A DNA stretch of 28,379 nucleotides from Bondarzewia mesenterica (lineage: Eukaryota; Basidiomycota; Agaricomycetes; Russulales; Bondarzewiaceae). Shown piece by piece: positions 9,628 through 20,940 of the stretch. The stretch lies in contig SGPL01000434.1 of assembly GCA_004802705.1 (NCBI GenBank), positions 1 through 28,379 on the forward strand. The letters are read 5' to 3'. The first letter of the stretch is position 1. Each line of letters opens with the position of its first letter. The notes beneath the pieces were generated by a model. The model ran no database searches. It was not told the origin of the DNA and saw nothing but the letters and a program-made list of their open reading frames with translations. The position numbers and the translations under genes are program-made.

Positions 9628-10204
9628 CTACTCTCGAGGAGCTCCACGACCCACGCCTGCAAATTGAGGTCTGAACTCGCCAGGGGTACCGTCCTTCTTT
9701 CCTCCATCGTCCCGGCGGCGGTACTCCTCGCGATCACCTCTTGGTGCGCGATATGCACCTTCGCCACCAGCCCGGACTTGAGCGGGACGGGCACGAACGG
9801 GCTTGCGGTGAGTCTCAGGGACAACCTCACCAGGGAGGTGAAGCCTGTTGATCGACGAATCATGAATGAGACTGCCCATATGAGATGGCGGGTTGAGATA
9901 TACCATTCCCGAAGATACTCGACACCCTCAGCAGTGAGGACGTAGTAGTACCACTGCCACGAGAACTGAGTCTTAACATAACCTTTTGAGGTCAAAGACT
10001 GGAGGGCCTTGATAACCTCGAGGTTCGGAACGTCAAGCTCCTCGTGCTTGGGCGCGTTAAAATCCTTTTTGGCGACCATCACCCCCTCTACATATGATAC
10101 AGCCAGAAAGATCAGTGACTTCGCTTGAGGGAGATGGGACTTTAGCACGCACCCTTGAAAAGGTTCTCGTAGATGACGCGCCTGTTCTGCTTCGAAATGA
10201 TCAT
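9628..10204 (-). CDS. RPS10: 40S ribosomal protein eS10
   Basis: Component of the small cytosolic ribosomal subunit, near the mRNA entry side and beak. Exons in minus order: 10204-10153, 10087-9904, 9844-9628, with 65- and 59-nt GT-AG introns; 150 residues, the usual fungal size. The plectin/S10 domain covers roughly residues 1-95: KQNRRVIYENLFKEGVMVAK, FNAPKHEELDVPNLEVIKAL, QSLTSKGYVKTQFSWQWYYY and EGVEYLREWLHLP. The tail is the expected Arg/Gly-rich disordered segment with YRAPRGDREEYRR and FRPQFAGVGRGAP. The N-terminus reads MIISKQNRR where family members usually have MLIPKQNRR; the codon context makes this ATG the only sensible start. It is divergent from the LRR gene and lies upstream of the deaminase on the same strand. 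Confidence 0.96.
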
Positions 10205-10721
10205 GCTGGGCAAGTAAAGGTTTTGAAGTCGGAAGCTGCTCCAAAGACCAAAGTTAAATCCATATTGTGGACTCCCACCGAACGAGACAGACGCACTGCA
10301 ACGCTGAGTGGTCACACTTGATCCGGCTGCAACAATGAGGTATGGTGTGAGCATGCATGCATGTTATCCAGACGCCCATCCAGCAATCCGACTCCTTCCA
10401 ATCATGCAAATCTCTCTAATCAAACGCCCCGCGCATAAAGACACCTACGAAGTAACAAAAAAGACACTCACGGAGCGCGAGGGGATTGGAGCGTTGAGGA
10501 GGATAGTCTTGACGTTGAGCAGATTCGTTCGTCCACAGCGACAACAGGCTTCGGCAATCCTGTAGCGGAGTCCCAAAATAAGTCCAAATATAGAGAAAGT
10601 TTCAGACCACGTGCCTCAAAGACTGACAGTATCTCTGCAGTGTTCGTTGCTCGCCTTTCCCCAAGCTCTTTTACTTATTTACTTATCCCCAAGTCCTCAT
10701 CGTTCACTGCGTTCCACCTCG
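10205..10721. promoter_or_regulatory. Divergent promoter region, eS10 / LRR
   Basis: About 0.5 kb separates the starts of two divergently transcribed genes. It contains a CACGTG E-box at 10608-10613, an alternating GCATGCATGCATG tract near 10351-10363, and a pyrimidine-rich stretch (10650-10715) just before the LRR start, typical of fungal leaders. Transcription start sites cannot be read from the sequence. Confidence 0.4.
10608..10613. promoter_or_regulatory. CACGTG E-box/G-box
   Basis: Perfect palindromic bHLH-type site (CCACGTGC context), 109 bases before the LRR start codon and about 400 bases from the eS10 start. Binding is inferred only. Confidence 0.35.
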
Positions 10722-13475
10722 ATGTCCCGACTTCCACAGCCCTCATCATCACGCCTGCCAGCTAAATCTCCATCGAGCCAGGCGACGTCGTGTCTCGCGC
10801 CGCCCTTGGTCTCTCGTTTGCGTTCCCCATCTCCAACCGCTTTTCCCAGTTCACGCACTTCTCCGTCCCCCTCCTCTCCGACGCCATTGAGCTCACGCCT
10901 TCGTACAAAATCAACCCCCAAGCCCGCAACGCGTAAAGCTGCCCCTGATGAACTCCCGCCGGGCATGCCGAAAGCTACTCTGAGCATCCGAGAGGCCATC
11001 GCGCTCAAGCGATCTGAAGCTAAGAAGGCTATGATGGCCAATAATGCAGGCCAAGCGACTCTAGATGGTCATGATACGGGGCTCCAAGACGTGTCTCCCG
11101 ATTTTCTTGCCAAGACAGAACATGACCTGAATATGGGTCGTAGATCTGTTCAGGAAACTATCGAGCGGGCACGGGATACAGGTATGAACACATCTTTTTG
11201 ATCATATTGCTTTCGGGATGCTAACAGATAAAGATATTACCACCAAGGCAGCGTCAACTTATGCTCACGAGATTTGATCTGTCTACCCTCTGCACTATTC
11301 GAGATTCATCTTGGCATGAAACCGCAGAAGCTTGCGCTAGTTCCCGACGAGCCCCATTCGCCACGAGAGGTTGCCTTGCAATCAAATACAAACTCCTGGT
11401 TCGAGCAACAAGATCTTTCTGTTCTCAAAGCTTGGAGTAACGAAATCATCGAGTTGCAGCCAGAGATATCCCTTTTCGGATCTCTGAAGAATGTAGACGT
11501 AAGCTGGTCCTTCCGCCTTCTGTCAATAGTCGTTTCTAAGGCTTTGCGTACACACTACCAGCTCCATAACAATCGTCTTACCACCCTGCCTGACAGCTTC
11601 CCAGATCTAACATTGCTCACGTCTCTCGACTTGTCGCACAACAACATCACCCACTTCCCGTCCAACTTCTTCGCTCTTCCCGCTCTTACAACGCTCAATA
11701 TCTCCCATAACGCACTGGTTTCCCTACCCTTCAATACACCATTCACAGAAGTTGGTGCAGCTGTACGTTCGTCGTCACCATCGAATGATTTTTTCACTCC
11801 TGCTATCGTCCGCGCGGACCGACCGCTTCCTCGTCTCACGACTTTCAATGCATCAAGTAACAACCTACGGGCCTCATCTGTCGACCACGAAAATCTGCCT
11901 CAGTCTTTAGTGATTATCGACTTATCCGAGAATCCTCTCACAAGTGGCTCGGGCTCTTCTGTGGGAGCCTTGATTTCTTCCCTCTCTGTCCTCCCGAAAG
12001 TAGAAGAACTGCATCTCGCGAGAGCCGATATCGACGACACAGCGTTTCATTCTTGCGTTCTTCCTGCAGCCGATAGCTTCAAAAAGCTCAGACTCTTGGA
12101 CCTGGAGGAGACGCAAACCACACGAGATGCGGTCTCTAAAGCTTTCTCCATCTTATCCTTTCGAGAGTTAGACTTCAGTAGTCTCGCCCTTCAGGACGGC
12201 CCGCCCAGCCGACCGCCCACCTTTTCATCCGTCATCATGGTTGTCACAGGGAAGAAAATCATCCGGGAAACATGGGAGATTGAAGCAGATAATCGCGCGA
12301 AGCTACGCAATATGCGCAGCGCAGGGAACCTTCGCGCTGCATCCACCTCACAAATGGAACCAACACCTTCCCCGATGCAGCCTCCTCCTATCCCAAGTTT
12401 ACCGTCGTCGTCACGTATCGGACAAACGAAAAGTGCACTGCTGTCGAAGCGTGAAATTGCCAAAGATCAGTGGGAAATCGAAGCGGAACAGGGTTTGCTG
12501 ACTGAAGGAGGACGTCGACGTGCCAGAGCCCTTGCAGCAGCTGCGCAACAACAATCTTATCTTGGATCCCCGTCCGTTATACCCAGCTCGACTGGCTCGC
12601 TCCTCAAAGACAAATACTTTGACTCCCGAAACCAAACTCTTACACTTCCGCCTCTCGCGCCGCCAAGTCGAAAAGTGGGCCATAAACACGGCTTCTCACT
12701 TGCTGCGCATTCCTTATCCAATGGTGCTGAGCAACAAGGCGCAGATTTGTCTCTGCCGACCGCGACACTTCCCCTTTCGCTCATTGTTTCTCAGCCGTTC
12801 GCAGACACACTACGCGTGCTAGAACTTAAAGGTCGTCGGACGGATCCAAGTTTTATCTTGCCTGGTAAGAATCAAAACGGGTCATTCTTACCTCGGTTGG
12901 AAGAGTTATATCTAGAGGGATGTGGGCTGAGCAATGAGACACAGACTGTGGTAGGTGAAGATAGGAAGCGTGAGGATATCGTGAAAGTCCTCGCACGTTT
13001 GTTTCCGAGCATAAAAACACTAGATCTGGCCTACAACAGCATCACAGAATCCTCACTTAGCGCCGAGACGCTCGGGATATTACTGTTATCCGCACCTGAA
13101 GTGGGACGTGCGGGTGTGCAGCATTTGAGATTGCGAGGAAACCGGATTGCCAAGTTGGACGGCTTCGTGGGTTTAGCAAAGGAGCTATTCGGAAATGGTG
13201 ATGGCGGGAGGGACAAAGGAAGATGGGCATTGGAAGAGCTAGATGTGAGGGACAATGCAGTCGAGGGGCTGGCAGGGGAGTTGGGGCTGTTACCCCTCGA
13301 AGTCTTCCTCGTTGAGGGCAACATGTAAGCTACAGCTCTTGCTTCTTCGGCGCCCATTAGCATCTCATTTTTTTTCTTTTATGCGCGCAGATTCCGCATT
13401 CCGCCTAGAAGAGTTTGGGAGAGAGAAGGTACAAAGGGTTTGTTGAGCTGGTTACAGGGACGACTGATGTCATGA
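10722..13475 (+). CDS. Leucine-rich-repeat protein (LRRC40-like, fungal L-domain family)
   Basis: Predicted intracellular scaffold of 852 residues; no signal peptide or membrane segment. Exons: 10722-11181, 11248-11498, 11562-13324, 13391-13475. Residues 1-75 are Ser/Pro-rich and disordered; a charged helix with IREAIALKRSEAKKAM follows. LRRs begin near residue 150 (SVNLCSRDLICLPSALFEIH) and continue with LHNNRLTTLPDSF, LTSLDLSHNNI and LTTLNISHNAL; a second block lies near the C-terminus (IKTLDLAYNSI, LRLRGNRI, LDVRDNAV). The conserved ending FRIPPRRVWEREGTKGLL comes from the last exon. Two WEIEA motifs (W475, W541) sit in the disordered middle. The first intron needs an AAG acceptor (11245-11247), because CAG at 11227 gives a stop soon after. 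Intron two (63 nt) is open in frame. An in-frame ATG at 10611 could lengthen the N-terminus, but MSRLPQPSS looks like the true start. Confidence 0.85.
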
Positions 13476-14095
13476 TGGGGTGCCCCATGCCTTCGTGCTG
13501 GAAAATGTGAAACAATCGAGTCTAATGGGACTTCATCGGCGTGTACCTTCCGATTTGTATTTAATCTAACTTCTGTACACAGGAATCTATGTTGTGTCAA
13601 GGGGCTTTGAATTGACATTGTGCAGATAGGGAAGGGGTGGGTCAAAATGGCACAGGGCCGCATCCAAGGTGTTCTACAACAAGTGACAGTGATTATTGGC
13701 CTTGCTTTGTCTCTCAGTACTTCAGCTGTGCTTATGCGGACTAAATACCTCTTTTTTCCAGGTTGTCAAGTTATTGAGTTCAATTACGGTCGATTACGAC
13801 CAATTCGAAGCATCCTTCCACATGGGACGTGATCTGCCCATCAGTTAAATTCGGTGCATGTTTCATTGAGTGCACGCGGGGGAAGGAAAGAAGGTGTAAT
13901 TTTGCTCAAGAACCCACACTTCTTGGTCTTGGGATCCTTAAACAGAAGGATTAACCCACCGGCTGTATACTATTGAAGGGACGTCTCGGCAACCAACATA
14001 CTTCAGTACGTAAAATCTGGCATCCTTTTAGACACCACATAAAACCATTGGAAGAGACTTGAAGGCAGGTTGCGCATTTCGCATCTAGCGTTGAT
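13476..14095. other. Intergenic, LRR 3' end to sphingomyelinase start
   Basis: This should hold the LRR 3' untranslated region and the sphingomyelinase promoter. A small open frame at 13620-13832 has no family resemblance. I see no repeats or RNA gene. Confidence 0.4.
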
Positions 14096-17071
14096 ATGCA
14101 GCTCGCTTTCTCGTCCCTGTGGTTCGCTATCACAAGTCTATCTCTCCTAATTAAAGCAGACATTTTCGACAGTATCCTGACCGCTTTAGAACATGCCACG
14201 ACCTGCGCTGCCTGTCATGCTGTGCTTCTTCCTCCTTTGCAATTCCTTGCTCAACTTGGAAACGACGCTTTCGTGGATGTCCTCGTTGAATTATGTCAAA
14301 CTCTGAAAGTGAGTAAGATTCGATCTATCCACATGCTCGTGGGATGGAGATGAACTGTTATGCCGAGCGAATGCCGTTGACATGTCATAACTCGCTAGCT
14401 TGAGGATGACGACGTTTGTGCAGGAGCTATAGGTCTCGAAGGTCCCCTCATAGCCCATGCACTTCGACAAATAGATGCTATTGGAACTACTGCAACCAAG
14501 TTTTGCGATGCCGTAGTTGGACTGTGCCAAGTACGAGCCTTGTCTCTCAAATTCAACCCAGCTCTTTGTTCTCACACATACAAGCCGCCACCCATCACAC
14601 CATTCACAGTCGATTTCCCCAAGCCAGCTCCATCTAATTCGACAAAGTTCGTTTCCAAAGGCAAAATCCCGTTCCAAGTAGTCCATTTCTCCGACGTGCA
14701 TATCGATAGATCGTATACTGTATGTATCGATCGTCACTCGATTCCTTTCTCATACACTGATTCGTCAATATGCAACAACAGGTCGGCTCGGATGCCAACT
14801 GTACCAAACCTATCTGCTGTCGGAATTTTGCTGACAAAACGGGAGCTGTCACAGAGCCAGCTGGTCCGTTTGGCAACTCCAAGTGCGACAGTCCAGGAAT
14901 CCTTGGTCAAAGTTTATTGCATGCGACAAAGCAGCTCGCTGAACAGTCCAAATTCTCAATCTTCACTGGCGATGTGATTGACCGTAAGACTATTGAGCAT
15001 TAAATTGCAGTCACCTTAAATTTTGTTGAATTTTGACGTGCACAGACTCTGTGTGGCTTGTTAACAAGAGGTGAGCTCGTCTCTCGGCTTCCCTACCAAG
15101 ATCTCAACAATACGTTTGTGTAGCGGGGTTACGAGTGACCTCGTCGAATGGAATGCGCAAATGTTCGCTTCTTTGGGGACGCCGGTCTACGGGGCACTAG
15201 GCTCGTTTCACAACAATATGAGCTTCGTAGTTTCACATATCCTCTGACGGTGTTTATGAATTCCTTCTTGTAGGGAACCAGTAAGTCAAGACAATGGCTC
15301 TGTATCTTAAGAAACATCGTTTATCTCATTCTATGCACAGTGAATCTGCCCCAGCCAATAGCTTTCCCAGAAATACCACGGATACGACGATTGATTCCCA
15401 ATGGGTATTTGATACTCAAAGCGCGGGTTGGGAGGTACGCATCTGGCTGTGCTTGTATAATCTAATCAGCTCTAACGATCTATTTCATGAAAGGGATGGA
15501 TTAGCGCGATGGCTGCCGAACAGATGGATCACATGTCGGGTTCATATGCGATTGTGGTTCCCGATACAAGTCTTCGGTATGTCATGCCATTACTGATGAA
15601 TCGAATATATCTCACAATGATATGGGTAATAAGAATCATTTCTATCAACACTCAATACTGGTACAAAGAGAAGTACACCCGATCTTCCAGCGTTTTGCAT
15701 AGCATTTAACACCTTTTTTCCACAGCTTTTGGCTCTTTGACAATAATACCCAAATGTTCAGCTCCTCTTCATTTTATCTCGGAATGATGCTGATGCACCT
15801 GCATCAGACCCGACCCGAATGGCATCCTATCATTCATTGTCAGCCAATTACAAGCAGCTGAAGATGCATCCCAGCGCGCATGGATTATAGGTCACATACC
15901 CCTGGGTCATGAAGATACTCTCGAGGACCAGGTTAGTCTTTTTTGTTTTCCTCTTTTTTTGTGTCTTCTTCCACAAATTATCTGCAGTCAAATTATTATG
16001 ATCAGATCGTCCAACGGTACAAAGATACGATTGCCGCGCAATTCTTCGGTCACACTCATGTTGTCAGTGTGCACATCGCTCTTAAACTTATTAAAATGAG
16101 TCTCACTTCTTCCGATAGGACGAGTTCCAGATTGCATACTCTGATTGGAACAATCAAACTATCGTGACAGCAGACAGCATCTCATTCATAGCACCAGCTC
16201 TGACGCCGACCAGTAAGTCCATGTAATATACACCTGAAATGACAATATGTCTGATACCTTCGCACAGGTGGAAACCCCGCGTTCAAGCTTTACGATGTTG
16301 ACCCTGACACTTACGAAGTGATGGATGCCAAAGTGTTCATTGGCACGTTCAACCATTCACAGTCTGAATTTGCCCGCTAACGAACGATGCTTAACAGCCA
16401 ATATCTCCGATCCAACCTTCCAAACATCACGTCTGTACTCCACGTCCACTTGCTAAAATTTTCAGTTCTTAATTCATAGAGGATAAAACAGCAATATGGG
16501 AGCTATATTATTCTGCACGCGCCTCCTACGGTCCGCTCGTAGGCCCTCTTTCACCCACCGACCCGCTCGACGCTTCCTTTTGGCATGCCCTGACGGAAGT
16601 GTTCGAGTCGAATGATGACGCATTTCAACTGTACAATGCAAGGAAGAGCAGAGGGCTTTCTGTAAATCCATGCACTAGCGACTGCAAGACTGTGACAATA
16701 TGCGACATGAGAGCGGCGAGGTCGCAGGATAATTGTGTATGTATCCTTTTTGATTCGTTTGCATCTGTCCGACTTGATGATAGAAAATGGCCATCTGACG
16801 GTTGTTTTGATAGGATATACCGAGTCCTGGGTTACAGTTCAAGAGGAATGAACATAGAGGCAGGCGAGCGGTCAGCCGGAATTGCGAAGGCGTTGGATTA
16901 TCGCATATGCTGTCTAGCCTCGTCTCCGATCTAAACAGCCCGGAGGTTAGTCTACACTACCCAACGCGAGACAAACCGAACTTGGAGAACTGATACGTTT
17001 ATCAGGTACACATTCGTAATGACATGTTGATGAGCATGGAGCTCGCACGACATGAGAAAGGAAAACTCTGA
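14096..17071 (+). CDS. Secreted acid sphingomyelinase (sphingomyelin phosphodiesterase)
   Basis: Zinc metallophosphoesterase that hydrolyses sphingomyelin-type lipids; predicted secreted or vacuolar. The 19-exon model gives 629 residues, close to human ASM. Exons: 14096-14308, 14399-14530, 14585-14719, 14782-14983, 15046-15070, 15124-15200, 15274-15280, 15341-15434, 15494-15576, 15634-15672, 15726-15755, 15808-15931, 15988-16059, 16119-16212, 16268-16342, 16398-16430, 16480-16736, 16814-16945, 17006-17071. Signal peptide about residues 1-20; saposin-B domain about 30-115 with six cysteines (TTCAACHA, LCQ, VCAGA, FCDAVVGLC). Metal ligands: SDVHID (D152, H154), FTGDVID (D224), GNH (N263, H264), IIGHIPLG and FFGHTHDEF. 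The Cys-rich C-terminal domain includes WELYYSARASYGPL and FWHALTEVF. Oddities: two introns start with GC (15201, 16343), two acceptors are AAG (14584, 15633), and one exon is 7 nt. A decayed copy of the 3' exons lies at 24763-25400. Confidence 0.93.
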
Positions 17072-17707
17072 TCCATGTCTCGGAGATAATTGTTTCTGGA
17101 TTATTTACAGCATGTGGTATTTACATGTTTTTGTCGAAGGTCCACACTGAACAATATTTGACTTATTATTGTGTTCGTTATTCAATCCATTTCGCGATCA
17201 AAGACTGACTGTTGCGCATGAGTTCCTGAGAAAATCATTATTCTTGACTCTGAACAGTACTACTCACCACGAGTGAGTCTGCTACGACTATCAGAAAAGA
17301 GTGAAGCTCACCCGATCTTGAGTACAGTGCAGACGGGCCTTGTTTACTCCTAAATAAACAACGTTGAGCAAATGAAAACTATGCACGGAGGCGCAATTAT
17401 ATACTATGATCGAAATCAGCTAATGGTACACATATTGCGACAACAAAATGATCAACTAGCACAGTGGTGCGTATGGTGATGGGAATAATGACGTGAGGTA
17501 GAAAAGTGAGGAGATAGAAAATTGTTAAAGAGAGGACATGTGAACCAGAGGAAGGGAAAGTAAGAAATATGAGGGGTAGGCGGAAGAAATATGCAAGGGA
17601 TGATGTGACAAACACGCATTTATCGCGGAATAAGCTAGAACGCGACGACGCGACATTGCATGCTGAGAAATAAATGCATACAACGATCGAACAACCAACG
17701 GACCTTT
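17072..17707. other. Convergent intergenic region
   Basis: Between the 3' ends of the sphingomyelinase (+) and the AreA-like gene (-). AT-rich, as expected for two 3' untranslated regions. A short minus-strand open frame (17741-17397) is hydrophobic but starts downstream of the AreA-like stop codon and shows no family resemblance. No other feature seen. Confidence 0.4.
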
Positions 17708-20202
17708 CTACCACCCTGAATAGTGATAATCGTCCGCCCAACTCCTATTGCGCGCCATGGCGCGGCGCTTCCGCTCCTCCTTATCTTCGATCTCATTCGT
17801 ACTTCCTTCAGGACCATTATCCTGCTGCTGGGTTTGTTGCAAGGTCTCATTTGAACTTGTAGTCGCAGCTGGAGTAGCATCTGCAGGAGTCGTCGTGGCT
17901 GTGGATGTTAGCGGTCTCAGTCCGCCACTGAGCAGCCCATGTCTGCGCATACCCCCCACGGCCGGCTTACTGACCTGTCGCTCCCACAATAGATTGCGCC
18001 GTAGGCTCTCGCTTAGTTCCGTGGCAAGCATCTGACGTCTTGTTGTACGCGGCGTCGAAGGCGCGGCGGGTGGAGGAAGATTCCAGGGATGGTCGAGCGG
18101 GATTGGCGCGGTCGCAACAGTGTGAAGAATTGGCCGGACTGGAGGAACTGACGGTTCTCCACCACGATCAGAGTTGCGTCGACGGCTGGGGTCCGCGAGA
18201 GCAGCCAATTTCTGCTGCGCGAGGCTCCGCGAGACTTGGATGCCGTCGTCTGGATTCTCTTCGCCGCTATCGCTGTCCTCCTCCATTTCTTGACCCTGCG
18301 GACATCCCTTCAGACGATAACCGCGGTGATCCTGGGCGCCGTTCGTTGTGGCGACCTGTGCCGTGATCTGCGCAGCAAGCGGAAGGGCTGCGGCAGACTT
18401 GGATGTTGACAACTGAACGGGTGCACCCGACAGGCGTGAGCGTGTAACATCAGCGGAGGAGTTACTACGATAGGAATGTCCTGGAGGGAGTCGGGATGGG
18501 TCAGGATTTAATAGGGCAGATAGCAAACCAGATTGTGTGCGGTTGAGATTAGAGTAGGACCGTTTGGGGACTTTGGCAAACATCTCCCTCTGACGCTGCG
18601 CTTCCAACGCCGCCTCGCGCAGTCGAATCTCTTCCTTCTTCTGCTCACTCTCCTCTTCATTGCTCGCGTCCTCTGAAGCCCACGAGTCGTCGTCCGAATC
18701 CGTCTCATACTCTGATGAACTATTGGATACGACGATACCACGGCGCGGCGCGTCAGCCTGCGTTCCCGGAACCGCCGCATTCTGAGGACTTGAGGTGTGT
18801 GGCTTAGAAACAGAATCCTCGCGCGGTGACGTGATATGCTTTGAGGATCCTGACGGAGTAACTTTGCTCCCATTCGATCCTAAGTTGAATGTAGGGCGAG
18901 CCTTATTCTCCGTGGATGTGGCTGCCTTGCGCTGAGCAACAGTCTGTCGCTGAGTTTGGAAGCGATGCATCGTATGACGTCCCGTCGTATGTCGTATAGT
19001 TTCCTTCCCTTTGCGGCCCCTAGCCTGGCGTTTGTTCGACGCGCTGCTCGCCTTGGTCTGATCTGAAATAAGACTACTGGGCTCAATTCCGTTTGCGTCG
19101 GAAGGTGTCTTATCGGTGCCTAATGAGCCGCGACCAATGGAGTCTCGTTCAGGAGACGGGGATTCTTCTTGTTGAAGGAAAACCCGTCGGTCTGCTGCGG
19201 TGACGGCATCGTTGATGGGTTCAGGAGGCACTGGAGGACTGCTTTGATCACGTAATGCGAGTGGTGCTTCCGGGGTCAGTCCTAGAAGTCCGTTTGCCGG
19301 TGTGCGAATTATAGCTGAAATACGGGCCGGGGGAGCAAGATGGGTTTGTTTGAATCCAAGTGTTGGCAATGCGTAGGGAACAACGGAAGGTGCAGGAGTA
19401 GTAGGGGGGGGTGGGGTGAGGAGTGGGATTGACGACTACCACGCGGGGGAAGTTGCCGGTAGGAGGTGGGGTGGACAAAGGCAGGCGCACAGAAGGAACC
19501 GGAGCAACGACGACGCAATTATCTACGTTGGGCGAGGCAAAATGAGTATCAAGGGTTGTTGAAGGATCAACCAGTGTCTGGAGAGGCTTTTCGAGGCGAG
19601 GGTAAATGTCGAGCTTATCCGGTATCATATCAATTATGATTTTGCCCACAGGTGAGCTTGATTTTGTGCGATTACTCAAGGGACGCACACTCGATGCGGA
19701 TGAGACAGAAAGATGGTCTTTGGCGAAGGCAGGCGCGTCAGAGTGACAGTCCGTTGCTGTGCGATTGAGCGGGATAGCGAGATGTCCGGATGTCGAAGCT
19801 GATAGACGTAGTAAGAATTGGTGCTAGGTGGGTAGGGACATCTCTACATACGTGAAGAACCAGCTGCGCTTCTTCCGCCTTGCGAGGTAGGAGACAACGG
19901 GAGGTCGTTGTGACCATCAGAAGGAGTATCCGGCGTGGAAGGTCGAGACGAATGAAAATGAGCAACTTCGCGGTACCATAGTCGCCACGATATGTTCTCC
20001 AGGCGACGACCATCCTGGAGAGATTCCTTGCATTTTGTAAACACTATTCATGACAAAGGACATGGTGAGTTGGAGGCATGATGGCATATGATTTTAAAGC
20101 CGTACGGTTCCATAAGCCGGAGAGGGCGTCCCCACCGTCGAGGTCCTTGACAGCGTCTGCTGTGACAGAAAGAACAGGAGAAGAAAATGAAGAAATCATC
20201 AT
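17708..20202 (-). CDS. AreA-GATA-like domain and DUF3295 protein, with one-base frameshift
   Basis: Predicted nutrient-signalling regulator of the fungal family carrying an N-terminal areA GATA-like region (PF08550) and a C-terminal DUF3295 (PF11702); Mks1 is a yeast relative by memory. Exons in minus order: 20202-20106, 20043-19852, 19756-17708, with 62- and 95-nt introns. The N-terminal domain spans about residues 29-58 (GLWNLFTKCKESLQDGRR, then ENISWRLWYRE). A second block is KIIIDMIPDKLDI. The middle is disordered, with an acidic patch SSSEYETDSDDDSWASED, then a helix EEIRLREAALEAQRQREMF. The C-terminal motif is MLATELSESLRRNLLWERQ, ending ARNRSWADDYHYSGW. The last exon is open in two frames that meet at a C8 run (19411-19404): the upstream frame runs past it to a stop near 19248, and the conserved C-terminus is in the next frame. 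Seven Cs would restore about 778 residues. Sequencing error or an inactive allele are both possible. Confidence 0.82.
19404..19411 (-). other. C8 homopolymer at a frameshift
   Basis: Eight consecutive G on the plus strand (C on the coding strand) lie exactly where the reading frame of the AreA-like gene changes. No intron with usable splice sites spans it. It is a typical place for an indel error or a real slippage mutation. Confidence 0.75.
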
Positions 20203-20940
20203 TTCGATGGGATGTTATACAGAAAATGAAGAAACTTGAACGAGGGACAAGGGCCAGGAAACAAGCCTGCAAGGCCACGAACCGGCCGGCTGCGTCAATC
20301 AAGGCCAATACAAGTAGGGCTCAGTGAGATAGGCTGTAAAAGAGTTTCAGAATGAGTCAGTGAAAGAAACGGAGGAGGGAAAAAGAGAAAAAAGCGCACA
20401 GTGAGGCCTGATGAGTTGTCGACAACGGATGGAATGAGTGTGGTCGTCGACCGTTTGAATTCAGCCCTTCACTGAGTCCCGGTCCGGTTCCCCGTCCCAC
20501 CGGTTGTCCCGAATTGGTCACGCGCAGCTCATGATGAGCAGTCCGTAAAGTTCCTAGAGGTTGAGTAGAGCTGAGTAGAGGTCCACGCACCTAGTTTTAA
20601 AATACAAAAGTCCATGGCCTTTGCGACACAATCACCTAAGCCTGGTTAACATTCGACTTGTCGGGAGTCTACATACGCTAAGTGTATGACCAAGGCGAGC
20701 TCTGAGCTCTCGACTATGGTAGATTCCAACGCATCTTCAGCTTATGGTGAGAAATAAAATGCACTAAGGCTTGAGAATATATATATTGGATTAGACGTGA
20801 TTGAATGATAGTTTGGGTTACAAATTTGCCGGAGGCTTCGTCATTGCGTCAGCTCCACGGCAAGTTGGAGTCAAGAATGAACTGAATGATCTTACAAAGT
20901 GTAACATCCTGGCTCTAAGGGCCTCTCTTGTTTATCTTCC
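20203..20940. promoter_or_regulatory. Divergent promoter region, AreA-like / Zn2Cys6
   Basis: About 0.74 kb between two divergent regulator genes. A clear TA run, ATATATATAT at 20777-20786, lies roughly 155 bases upstream of the Zn2Cys6 start and could serve as a TATA element for it. The left half (20203-20600) is mixed sequence with no gene resemblance and probably includes the AreA-like leader. No further motif is supportable. Confidence 0.4.

Noticed and set aside
9390..9945. Plus-strand open frames across the eS10 gene
   Set aside because: Antisense shadows of the eS10 exons; no family match.
17748..18366. Plus-strand open frames opposite the AreA-like gene
   Set aside because: Antisense shadows in GC-rich coding DNA.
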